DNA from: Streptomyces sp. Mut1
Lineage (GTDB): Bacteria; Actinomycetota; Actinomycetes; Streptomycetales; Streptomycetaceae
Direction: 5' to 3'
Length of the DNA stretch: 64,000 nucleotides
NCBI RefSeq assembly: GCF_030719295.1
Contig: NZ_CP120997.1
Span: forward strand, 2,046,001 to 2,110,000
Shown here: positions 8,029-15,012 of the stretch, piece by piece
Layout of the letters: every line of letters starts with the position of its first letter
Position numbering within the stretch: the stretch's first letter is position 1
Program-made: the position numbers and the translations under genes
Notes under the pieces: generated by a model
Told to the model about the DNA's origin: nothing
The model's input: only the letters and a program-made list of their open reading frames with translations
Database searches by the model: none

Positions 8029-8771
8029 TACAGGCCCGAGTCCGCGGTGCGGACCAGGATGCGGCGGCAGTTCTCGCAGCGCAGCACCGTGTCGGGGGAC
8101 GCGGCCTTCACGTCGTTGATCTCGGTGATGTTGAGCTCCAGGCGGCAGCCCTCGCAGCGGCGCTGGTAGAGGCGTGCGGCGCCCACCCCGCCCTGCTGGG
8201 TGCGGAGCTTGTCGTAGAGCTTCAGCAGGTCGGCGGGGACCGAACCGGCGACGACCTCGCGCTCCTTGGTGACCGTGGCGGCCTCCGTGTCGAGCTCCTG
8301 GGTGGCGGCGTCGCGGCGGGCGGTGGCGTCGTCCACCTTGGCCTGCACGGCGGCGACGCGGTCGGTCAGCTCGGTGACGCGCTCCTGCGCGGACTCGCGG
8401 CGCTCCATGACTTCGAGGACGACGTCCTCCAGGTCGCCCTGGCGCTTGGCGAGCGAGGTGATCTCGCGCTGGAGGCTCTCCAGGTCCTTCGGCGAGGTGA
8501 CCGCGCCGGAGTCCAGGCGCTGCTGGTCGCGGGCGGCGCGCTGGCGGACCTGGTCGACGTCCTGCTCCGCCTTGGTCTGCTCGCGGGCGGTGTCGCTCTC
8601 CTCGGTGGTCGAGGCGACGAGCAGGTCGCGGAGCTGGGCGAGGTCGGCCGTGAGCGACTCGATCTCGGCGTGCTCGGGCAGGGACTTGCGGCGGTGCGCG
8701 AGCTGGGAGAGGCGCTGGTCGAGCGCCTGGACGTCGAGAAGTCGGATCTGGTCGGCGGGCGCGGCGTTCAG
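8028..8771 (-). CDS. coiled-coil C4-type zinc-ribbon protein (DUF164 family)
   Basis: About 247 residues. The long helical N-terminal part (about 15-170: ALDQRLSQLAHRRKSL, DLESLQREITSLAKRQGDLED) is strongly coiled-coil. The C-terminus carries CEGC (RRCEGCRLELNI) and CENC (LRCENCRRI), two CxxC pairs forming a zinc ribbon. Family similarity begins NAAPADQIRLLDVQALD. The codon immediately before is CTG, overlapping the TGA stop of the NIF3 gene as CTGA, so I infer a rare CTG start. In-frame ATGs at 8846 and 8903 would extend deep into NIF3 with no similarity. It sits between NIF3 and RNase H-phosphatase in a conserved three-gene operon. Molecular role unknown. Confidence 0.9.
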   Translation of the reverse strand: MNAAPADQIRLLDVQALDQRLSQLAHRRKSLPEHAEIESLTADLAQLRDLLVASTTEESDTAREQTKAEQDVDQVRQRAARDQQRLDSGAVTSPKDLESLQREITSLAKRQGDLEDVVLEVMERRESAQERVTELTDRVAAVQAKVDDATARRDAATQELDTEAATVTKEREVVAGSVPADLLKLYDKLRTQQGGVGAARLYQRRCEGCRLELNITEINDVKAASPDTVLRCENCRRILVRTADSGL

Positions 8772-9604
8772 TTGGGGGCTCCAGAAGAGTGGTGGGCGGT
8801 CCAGGGGTCGGTGACCTGCTTCGAGACATGGACCCGCAGGTCCCATCCGAGGCGGTCGGAAATCGCTTCGAGCTGTGCGGCGGCCTGCTCGCACCAGGGC
8901 CACTCGGTGGCCCAGTGCGCGGCGTCGACCAGGCCGAGCGGCGAGTGCTGGGTGGCCTCGGAGGCCGGGTGGTGGCGCAGGTCGGCGGTGAGGAAGGCGT
9001 CCACGCCCGCGGCGCGCACCGCGTCGAAGAGGCTGTCGCCCGATCCGCCGCTCACCGCGACGGTGCGCACGAGCGCCTCCGGGTCGCCGGCGAGGCGGAT
9101 GCCCTGCGCGGTGGCGGGCAGCCGGGCGGCGGCACGGGCGGCGAACGCGCCCAGGGTCTCGGGGTGGTCGAGCACGCAGATCCGGCCGAGTCCGCGGCGG
9201 CCGGCCGGGTCCGTCGGGTCCGGGACGAGGGGGCGCTCGACGCGCAGGTCGAGGGCGGCGGCCAGGGCGTCGGAGACGCCGGGGTCGGCGGTGTCGGCGT
9301 TGGTGTGGGCGACGTGCAGCGCGATGCCCTGCTTGATGAGGGTGTGCACGACCCGGCCCTTGAAGGTGGTCGCCGCGACAGTCGTCGTACCGCGCAGATA
9401 GAGCGGGTGATGCGTCACGATCAGGTGCGCGCCCAGCTCCATCGCCTCGTCGGCGATCTCCTGGATGGGGTCGACGGCGAAGAGCACCCGGTGGATCTCG
9501 GCGTCCGGATCACCGCAGACGGTGCCGACCGCGTCCCAACCTTCGGCCCGCTCGGGCGGCCAGAGGGCGTCGAGCTCGGAGATGACATCAGACAGACGGG
9601 GCAC
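8768..9604 (-). CDS. NIF3-like (DUF34) dinuclear metal-binding hydrolase family protein
   Basis: 278 residues from GTG at 9604 (VPRLSDVISELDALWPPERA). Metal-ligand motifs of the NIF3/YbgI family are present: LIVTHHPLYLRG near residue 70, LHVAHTNADTAD near 105, and DAAHWATEWPWCEQAA near the C-terminus, with VAVSGGSGDSLFDAV in between. The family has been linked to GTP cyclohydrolase-like folds and metal-dependent hydrolysis, but physiological function is unsettled. First gene of the minus-strand operon. The chosen start matches family length; open frame upstream to 9733 is unsupported. The RBS is weak. Confidence 0.92.
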   Translation of the reverse strand: MPRLSDVISELDALWPPERAEGWDAVGTVCGDPDAEIHRVLFAVDPIQEIADEAMELGAHLIVTHHPLYLRGTTTVAATTFKGRVVHTLIKQGIALHVAHTNADTADPGVSDALAAALDLRVERPLVPDPTDPAGRRGLGRICVLDHPETLGAFAARAAARLPATAQGIRLAGDPEALVRTVAVSGGSGDSLFDAVRAAGVDAFLTADLRHHPASEATQHSPLGLVDAAHWATEWPWCEQAAAQLEAISDRLGWDLRVHVSKQVTDPWTAHHSSGAPN

Positions 9605-9814
9605 GGGGGAAAGGCTACCTGCCCGGCGCGTCCCCGGGAGCCCCGGGAACGGACCGCCCGCCCGCGGCCCGAGCGCGGCCCCTCGCGAAGCACACCCGCC
9701 CTCGGTGTCACAGCCGAATCCGACCATCACCACCCTTATGTGTGAAGTGGGGGGTCTCGTGTTGTTCGGCTGGAAGTGCGAAAACTAGCTTCGGTTGCCG
9801 GAGGTGATGAGTCG

Positions 9815-11242
9815 ATGACTGCCTGTGCCATCGAGGACGGGACCACACACGCGGAGGGATCCGCCGAAGGGAACGGCTCCGCCGAGGCGACCGGGACCGG
9901 TGAGCCGTCGGAGCCCGAGCCCGACCCGAGCGATCCCGGAGCGGGCGGGGCCGGAGCGGCCGCCGCCGCAGTGGGCGGGGCCGCAGTGGGCGGGGCCGCA
10001 GTGGGCGGGGCCGCCGACGCGGAGAGCGCCCCCGGGGATGGTGTGCCCGCGCGGACCGCGCCCGCCGAGGTCGGCCCCGCTCGGCCCGGCCGCGCCCAGG
10101 CCGGCCCTGCCGAAACGGTCCTGCCCGGCTTCACGCTCACCGCCGACGGCGCGTACGGCGCCCGGCTGACGGCCGCGCCCGGGACCGTGGAAGCGGGCGC
10201 GGGCGCCGACACCGCCTGGTTCGCGGAGCGCTGGACGCTCGACGGGCCCGAGCCGTACGCCGTCCCCCTGCCGACGAACCAGCCCGAGGAGGCGGATTCG
10301 CAGGTGCTGCCGCTCGCCGACGGGCGGGTGCTGATCCGGCGCCGGGTCGCGGAGCGGCATACCTTCTCGCTGCTCTACCCGACCGGCCCCGGCACCGGCG
10401 AACTGCTGCTGGGCGCCGTCGAGAGCGACTCGCTGACGCTGCTGCCGCCCTCGCCGGACGGTGCCTGCGTGTACGCCCTGTCGGTCGGCGAGTACTCCAC
10501 CACGCTGTGGCGGGTGGCCGGCGGGGCGTCCGGGCCGGAGCACCTGGCGAATCTGCCGGGCCGCTGCTCCGGCGGGGTCTGGCTGGACCGGGCGGGACGG
10601 CTGCTGGCCCTGGACCGGGAACCGGCCGGCGGCGGTCCGGTGAAGGCGGTCGCCGTGGACCTGGGGCGGGGCGCGGAGATGACGCCGCTGCTCCAGATCG
10701 CGCCCGACAGCAACGACCGGCTGCTGCTCGCCGACCCCGACAGCGGACTGCTGCTGATCCGCTCGGACGCGCCGGGGCACGACCGGCTCGGCTGGGGGGT
10801 GCTCGGCAGCTGCCTGCCGGTGCGCTTTCCGGAGTGCCTGCGCCTGCCGGACTGCGCGGTGGAGCCGTTCGCCGTGCAGCCGGGCCAGATGCTGATGCCG
10901 GAGAGCTGCGCGGTGGCCCTGCGGATCGACGGGGCGGCGGGCAGCTGGGTCGGGGTGTGGCGCCCGTCGGGCCGCCGGCTGCACCAGCTCGCCGCGCCCG
11001 GGGGCTGGCTTGCGGGCAGCGGTGTCTGGTCCCGCGACGGCGTGCTCAGACTCCCCTACGCGGACGGGGCGACGGCCTGCGCGGTGGCCCTGCTGGAGAT
11101 GCCGGAGGAGGTGGAGCCGGTGGAGGGTCCCGGCTGCGGTGAAAGCGGTACGCAACCTTCCGCGGCTGTGGCGCCTCCTCCTGTGTGTAGGCCGGTTCCG
11201 TTGGGGCAGGCGCCTCTCGTGGGGCGTACGGCTCCTGGCTAA
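9815..11242 (+). CDS. hypothetical protein, beta-propeller-like with Ala/Gly-rich N-terminal region
   Basis: 475 residues from ATG at 9815, seven bases after GGAGGTGA, a very good RBS (the GTG at 9776 has none). Residues about 1-105 are low complexity, Glu/Pro/Ala-rich, and include three exact copies of a five-residue unit around GGAAV. From about residue 120 the protein alternates short beta-like segments (VLPLADGRVLIRRRV, LTLLPPSPDGACVYAL, TTLWRVAGG, GGVWLDRAGRLLALDRE, LLIRSDAPGHDRLGWGVLG), a spacing that resembles WD40/TolB-type propellers. No catalytic motif or signal peptide is seen. Divergent from NIF3. I cannot assign a function. Confidence 0.8.
   Translation: MTACAIEDGTTHAEGSAEGNGSAEATGTGEPSEPEPDPSDPGAGGAGAAAAAVGGAAVGGAAVGGAADAESAPGDGVPARTAPAEVGPARPGRAQAGPAETVLPGFTLTADGAYGARLTAAPGTVEAGAGADTAWFAERWTLDGPEPYAVPLPTNQPEEADSQVLPLADGRVLIRRRVAERHTFSLLYPTGPGTGELLLGAVESDSLTLLPPSPDGACVYALSVGEYSTTLWRVAGGASGPEHLANLPGRCSGGVWLDRAGRLLALDREPAGGGPVKAVAVDLGRGAEMTPLLQIAPDSNDRLLLADPDSGLLLIRSDAPGHDRLGWGVLGSCLPVRFPECLRLPDCAVEPFAVQPGQMLMPESCAVALRIDGAAGSWVGVWRPSGRRLHQLAAPGGWLAGSGVWSRDGVLRLPYADGATACAVALLEMPEEVEPVEGPGCGESGTQPSAAVAPPPVCRPVPLGQAPLVGRTAPG
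9968..10012 (+). repeat. three exact 15-bp coding repeats
   Basis: The unit GCAGTGGGCGGGGCC occurs three times head to tail with no mismatch, in frame, adding fifteen residues to the flexible N-terminal region of the hypothetical protein. Probable slippage-variable microsatellite. Confidence 0.9.
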
Positions 11243-11365
11243 GCTTGGGCCGGGCTCACGCAACCGTGCACTGCGGTCACCGACCGTGGCCTTTTCCCGG
11301 GATGGCGGGGGCGTGACGCTCCGGACGACACACACGTAAGCGATCACAACGGGGTGACTTCCCAC

Positions 11366-11536
11366 ATGTCTGAAGCCCGCACCGACACGACCCAGACACG
11401 CCCGCCGAGGGCGGACGCGCAGGGCGAAGCCGGCGGCTCCGGAAAGCACCGAGGGGGTGTGGCGACGGACGACACGGCTGCCCAGCCGGCCGGCCGTCAC
11501 CGCCGTCCCGAGGACGAGGGCAGCGCGGCGGCCTGA
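11366..11536 (+). CDS. small hydrophilic protein, unknown
   Basis: 56 residues starting MSEARTDTTQ, rich in Thr, Arg, His and Gly, with GKHRGG and GRHRRP near the centre and C-terminus and no hydrophobic core. An upstream in-frame GTG at 11354 gives 60 residues. The RBS is weak. It ends 30 bases before a strong terminator hairpin, and there is a promoter-sized gap after the preceding gene, which supports a real short transcript. GKHRG/GRHRRP-like short proteins are common in Streptomyces, but I cannot name a family with certainty. Confidence 0.5.
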   Translation: MSEARTDTTQTRPPRADAQGEAGGSGKHRGGVATDDTAAQPAGRHRRPEDEGSAAA

Positions 11537-11566
11537 CCACCGCCCGCCAGGAGAACAACGGAGGGG

Positions 11567-11620
11567 AGAGGGGTGCCCCCGCGGCCGGCCACAGCGTTCC
11601 GGCCGCGGGGGCACCCCTCT
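11567..11620. terminator. 22-bp perfect hairpin, convergent-gene terminator
   Basis: AGAGGGGTGCCCCCGCGGCC plus GG at 11567-11588 pairs without mismatch with 11599-11620 around a 10-base loop. It lies between the small plus-strand gene and the minus-strand SDR operon and probably terminates both. Confidence 0.85.
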
Positions 11621-11691
11621 GTTCAGCCTTCTGTTCAGCTCCTCTGTTCAGCCCCTCTGTTCAGCTGCTCTGTTCAGCCCTTCTGTTCAGC
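11619..11691. repeat. six-copy 12-13-bp tandem repeat spanning an SDR gene stop codon
   Basis: CTGTTCAGC occurs at 11619, 11631, 11644, 11657, 11670 and 11683 (period 12 once, then 13). On the minus strand the unit reads GCTGAACAG, and the TGA in the copy at 11683 is the stop codon of the SDR gene. The array abuts the terminator hairpin. Confidence 0.92.
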
Positions 11692-12628
11692 CGCGTTTGA
11701 GGGCCAGCACCTCGGCCGCCGCGAACGTCTCGTTCGGCGGGCGGTCCGCGTAGTACGGGGTCAGCGCCTCGTCCAGTTCCTCGAAGGAGAACGCGTCCTT
11801 GGCCGCGTCGAACTTCGCGGCCACCCGGGGGCGTTCCATGACCGCGACCATCCCGCCGTGCACCACGAGCAGCTGCCCGTTGACATGGGCGGCGGCCGGT
11901 GAGGCGAGGTAGCCGACGAGTGGGGAGACGTGTTCGGGGGCCAGGGCGTCGAGCCGGCCGTCCCCCGGCTCCTCGAAGCCCGCGAAGACGTCCTCGGTCA
12001 TCCTGGTCCGGGCGCGCGGGCAGATCACGTTCGCGGTGACGCCGTACCGGCCCAGGGCGAGGGCGGTGGAGGTGGTCAGGCCGACGATGCCACCCTTGGC
12101 CGCCGCGTAGTTGGGCTGGCCGGCCGATCCGGCGAGGAACGCCTCCGACGAGGTGTTCACGACGCGGCCGTGGACCGGGCCGCCGACGGCCTTGGAGCGG
12201 GCGCGCCAGTGCGCGGCGGCGAAGTGCGTGGTGTTGTAGTGGCCCTTGAGATGGACCCGTATCACCGAGTCCCACTCGTCCTCGGTCATCGAGAAGATCA
12301 TCCGGTCGCGCAGGATGCCCGCGTTGTTGACGAGAATGTCGAGCTGCCCGTACGTCTCGACGGCCAGCTCCACCAGGGCGCGGGCCTGCTCGTGGTCGGA
12401 GACGTCGCCGAGGTGGGCGGCGGCCCGGCCGCCCGCCGCCCTGATCTCCTCGGCGACCTCCTCGGCCGGGGCGGCCGACGCCGCGCCCGAGCCGTCGCGG
12501 CCCGGCTGCCCGTAGTCGTTGACGACGACGGCGGCGCCGAGCCGGGCGAGTTCCAGCGCCTCGGCGCGTCCGAGGCCGCGACCGGCGCCGGTGACGACCG
12601 CGGTCAGTCCGTCCAGGGGAAGTGACAT
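11687..12628 (-). CDS. short-chain dehydrogenase, 3-hydroxyacyl-CoA/hydroxysteroid type
   Basis: 313 residues from ATG at 12628 (MSLPLDGLTAVVTG) with GAGAGGA upstream. Rossmann motif TGAGRGLGRAEALELA near residues 12-27, NNAGILRD, catalytic Ser in VVNTSSEAF, and YAAAKGG (YxxxK). The sequence resembles the dehydrogenase part of multifunctional enzyme 2 and the mycobacterial Hsd4A-type SDRs, which oxidise 3-hydroxyacyl-CoA or hydroxysteroid intermediates using NAD. The long insertion after VVVNDYG (GQPGRDGSGAASAAPAEEV) is usual for MFE-2-like SDRs. Last gene of a three-gene operon with a Zn-ADH and a MaoC hydratase, and likely under the KstR-type box at 14817. Its stop codon lies in a tandem repeat. 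Confidence 0.93.
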   Translation of the reverse strand: MSLPLDGLTAVVTGAGRGLGRAEALELARLGAAVVVNDYGQPGRDGSGAASAAPAEEVAEEIRAAGGRAAAHLGDVSDHEQARALVELAVETYGQLDILVNNAGILRDRMIFSMTEDEWDSVIRVHLKGHYNTTHFAAAHWRARSKAVGGPVHGRVVNTSSEAFLAGSAGQPNYAAAKGGIVGLTTSTALALGRYGVTANVICPRARTRMTEDVFAGFEEPGDGRLDALAPEHVSPLVGYLASPAAAHVNGQLLVVHGGMVAVMERPRVAAKFDAAKDAFSFEELDEALTPYYADRPPNETFAAAEVLALKRG

Positions 12629-12672
12629 CGGTTCTCGGGTCCTCTCGGGAGACAACGGGCGGCGGGGCGGGT

Positions 12673-13749
12673 TCAGAGCTCGACGCAGGTACGCAGCGAC
12701 TCGCCGGTCCGCATCTGGTCGAGGGCGTCGTTGATGCCGTCGAGCCCCACTCGGTGGGTGATCATCGAGGCGAGGTCGATGCGGCCGGACCGCCAGAGCG
12801 CGATGGCCCGCTCGTAGGAGCGCAGCACGTCCCCTCCCCCGTACATGGAGGGCAGGATGCGCTTCTCGTCGAAGAACAGCTCGAACATGTTGACCTGGAA
12901 GTTGTCGTCCAGGGCGCCCGCGCCCACGATGCAGAGGGTGCCGCCGCGCCGGGTGTTCTCGTACGCGGTGCGGGCGGTGGCGGACTTGCCGACGACCTCG
13001 AAGACGTAGTCGAAGCCCTCACCCGCGGTGATCCGCTGCTTGGCGTCGGCGAACTCCTCGGGGGAGACGGCCTCGGTCGCGCCGAAGCGGAGCGCGGCCT
13101 CGCGCCGGGAGGCGACCGGGTCCACGGCGACGATCTGGGCGGCGCCCTGGACCCGGGCGCCCTGGACGGTGGAGATGCCGACGCCGCCGCAGCCGATCAC
13201 GGCGACCGACGAACCGGCCTCCACCCGCGCGGTGTTGATGGCGGCGCCGAGGCCGGTGGTGACCCCGCAGCCGATCAGCGCGGCGATCTCGAACGGGACG
13301 TCGTCGGGGATCGGCACCGCGCAGCCGGCGCCGACGACGACCTCCTCGGTGAAGGTGCCGGTGCCCGCGAAGCCGAAGACGTCCCCGCCGGGGCGCTTGA
13401 AGTTGGGCGTGCCGGCGTTCATGAAGCCGGCCAGGCACAGGTGGGTCTGGCCGCGTTTGCAGGCCGGGCAGGAGCCGCAGGCGGGCAGCCAGCAGACCAG
13501 GACCCGGTCGCCCGCGCTCAGCCCGCTCACCCCGTCGCCCACGTCGATGACCTCGCCGGCGCCCTCGTGGCCGGGGATGAAGGGGGCGGGCTGGGGCAGC
13601 ACCCCGCTCATCGCGGACACGTCGGAGTGGCACAGGCCGGTGGCCCGGATGCGGAGCCTGACCTTGCCGGGGCCGAAGCCCACCGCCTCGACGTCGTCGA
13701 GGACTTCGAGCTTGTCCTGGCCTATCTCGTGCAGTACGGCTGCGCGCAT
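12673..13749 (-). CDS. zinc-dependent alcohol dehydrogenase (MDR, class III-like)
   Basis: 358 residues, ATG at 13749 preceded by GAGGGGAG. Catalytic-zinc ligands: Cys in ATGLCHSDVS, His in PFIPGHEGAGEV, and the Cys of LIGCGVTTGLG. The structural-zinc loop CWLPACGSCPACKRGQTHLC gives four Cys. The NAD site is VIGCGGVGISTVQGA, followed by VAVDPVASRREAAL. It resembles actinobacterial AdhD/formaldehyde-dehydrogenase-like enzymes; the physiological alcohol is unknown. Middle gene of the operon, 45 bases upstream of the SDR gene and 83 bases downstream of the hydratase gene. It probably oxidises a hydroxyl or side-chain alcohol of the same lipid substrate. Confidence 0.93.
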   Translation of the reverse strand: MRAAVLHEIGQDKLEVLDDVEAVGFGPGKVRLRIRATGLCHSDVSAMSGVLPQPAPFIPGHEGAGEVIDVGDGVSGLSAGDRVLVCWLPACGSCPACKRGQTHLCLAGFMNAGTPNFKRPGGDVFGFAGTGTFTEEVVVGAGCAVPIPDDVPFEIAALIGCGVTTGLGAAINTARVEAGSSVAVIGCGGVGISTVQGARVQGAAQIVAVDPVASRREAALRFGATEAVSPEEFADAKQRITAGEGFDYVFEVVGKSATARTAYENTRRGGTLCIVGAGALDDNFQVNMFELFFDEKRILPSMYGGGDVLRSYERAIALWRSGRIDLASMITHRVGLDGINDALDQMRTGESLRTCVEL

Positions 13750-13790
13750 GGTGCGGCTCCCCTCGGTACACGGGCGGTTCATGGGCTCGG

Positions 13791-13843
13791 AAGTGCGCGG
13801 GTTCAGGAGTGCGCGGTTCAGAAGTGCGCGGTTCAGGAGTGCG
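13791..13843. repeat. three-and-a-half-copy 15-bp tandem repeat at hydratase stop codon
   Basis: Units RAGTGCGCGGTTCAG at 13791-13806 (one extra G), 13807-13821 and 13822-13836, plus a partial copy to about 13843. On the minus strand each unit contains CTGAACC, and the TGA in the 13822 unit is the hydratase stop (13833-13835). The gap to the next gene is therefore made of copies of the gene's own 3' end. Confidence 0.9.
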
Positions 13844-14708
13844 TGACGGAGGTGTCGCCGAGGACCACGGCGTCGTTCCGCTCCGCGGCCGTCACCTCCA
13901 CCCGTACCTCGTTCCCGGCGGTCGCGGTCCACATCCGGATACGGAGGGTCTCGCCGGGGAAGACCACTCCGGCGAACCGGGCGCGGTAGGAGCGGATGCG
14001 GCTCGCGTCACCGTCGAGCAGGGTGTCGGTGACGGCCTTGAGCGTGATGCCGTACGTGCACAGCCCGTGCAGGATCGGCCGGTCGAAGCCCGCAAGCGCG
14101 GCGAATCCGGGGTCTGCGTGCAGCGGGTTCCAGTCGCCGGACAGCCGGTACAGCAGGGCCTGGTCGGGGCGGACGGGCCGCTCGACCACCTGGTCGGGGG
14201 CGGTGGCCGGGCGGGGGGTGCGTCCGGACGGACCCCGCTCACCGCCGAAGCCGCCCTCGCCGCGTACGAAGATCTCGGAGTCGTTGGTCCACAGCGGGCC
14301 GTCGTCGTCCGCCGCCTCGGTCCGCAGCACCAGCACGGCCGCCTTGCCCTTGTCGTACACGGCGGCGACCTCGGAGGTCTGTACGGCGTCGCCCTTCACG
14401 GGGATCGGCCGGTGCACGCGTACGCTCTGCCCGCCGTGCAGGACGGCGGCGAGGTCCACGTCGATGCCGGGCGAGGCGAGCCCCGCCATGCCCGTACCGG
14501 CGCCGGCGACCGTGGCGAAGGAGGGCAGCACCTGGAGCCGGGACTCCAGCGTGTAGCGCAGTTCGCCGGGGTCGACGGCGGGGTCGGCGAGGCCGGGGCG
14601 GGTGCCCGCGCCGATGCCGAGGTGGTAGAGCTGGACGTCCTTGTGGTCCCAGCCGATCCGGCTGGTCCGGGGTTCGGCGGCGAGAGCTTTCTCGGCATCA
14701 ATGGGCAT
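13833..14708 (-). CDS. MaoC-family 2-enoyl-CoA hydratase (MFE-2 hydratase-2 like)
   Basis: 291 residues from ATG at 14708 with GAGGAG upstream. Two hot-dog domains. The N-terminal half (residues about 1-140: HKDVQLYHLGIGAG, ESRLQVLPSFATVAG, VHRPIPVKGDA) lacks the catalytic dyad. The C-terminal half carries the hydratase-2 motif YRLSGDWNPLHADPGFA, with Asp and His of the R-specific active site near residues 195-205, then FDRPILHGLCTYGI. The family hydrates trans-2-enoyl-CoA to (R)-3-hydroxyacyl-CoA. Mycobacterial relatives act on steroid side-chain CoA esters. First gene of the operon, about 110 bases from a perfect KstR-type palindrome. The stop codon is embedded in a tandem repeat. Confidence 0.93.
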   Translation of the reverse strand: MPIDAEKALAAEPRTSRIGWDHKDVQLYHLGIGAGTRPGLADPAVDPGELRYTLESRLQVLPSFATVAGAGTGMAGLASPGIDVDLAAVLHGGQSVRVHRPIPVKGDAVQTSEVAAVYDKGKAAVLVLRTEAADDDGPLWTNDSEIFVRGEGGFGGERGPSGRTPRPATAPDQVVERPVRPDQALLYRLSGDWNPLHADPGFAALAGFDRPILHGLCTYGITLKAVTDTLLDGDASRIRSYRARFAGVVFPGETLRIRMWTATAGNEVRVEVTAAERNDAVVLGDTSVTHS

Positions 14709-14816
14709 GGGGAAGCTGCTCCTCGACTGCTCCTCGACGGTGGGAGACCTCGGCACGGCCGTCCGCACCGTCGGCCGCACCGAGGTCGTGCGGGGACCGG
14801 GCGGACCGCGCCTGTT

Positions 14817-14832
14817 CTAGAACGCGTTCTAG
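14817..14832. promoter_or_regulatory. KstR-type operator palindrome
   Basis: CTAGAACGCGTTCTAG is a perfect 16-bp palindrome. Its core TAGAACGCGTTCTA matches the published mycobacterial KstR consensus TnnAACnnGTTnnA at all eight fixed bases. It lies 109 bases upstream of the hydratase start in the divergent region to the ABC operon. A kstR-like gene is present at 42278. Confidence 0.8.
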
Positions 14833-14878
14833 CCGGTTGCCCCCCTGTATAACGCAGCGCCCGGAAGTTGTGAAGACT

Positions 14879-14895
14879 GCTGACGTTCCGTCAGA
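14879..14895. promoter_or_regulatory. CTGAC-N5-GTCAG inverted repeat (second shared operator)
   Basis: GCTGAC, 5 bases, GTCAGA. The same arms and the same five-base spacer occur at 25201 and 54942, and with one change at 35471. Here it lies 47 bases from the KstR-type box. Confidence 0.65.
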
Positions 14896-14940
14896 TCGCT
14901 TACGGGGCAACCGGTTCAGCATTCCGTCCGGTGGCGGCGG

Positions 14941-14952
14941 TGACATATGTCA
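14941..14952. promoter_or_regulatory. TGACATATGTCA palindrome upstream of ABC/two-component operon
   Basis: A perfect 12-bp palindrome, extendable to GCG-n-TGACATATGTCA-n-CGC with one mismatched pair, 61 bases upstream of the ABC ATPase start. Placement suits an autoregulatory site for the LuxR-type response regulator at the end of the operon (17923-18564); this is inference. Confidence 0.5.
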
Positions 14953-15012
14953 TCGCCGACTGCGTACATGTGCCTCTGCCACAGCACGCTCACCCTCCGT
15001 AATCTCGTAGAC

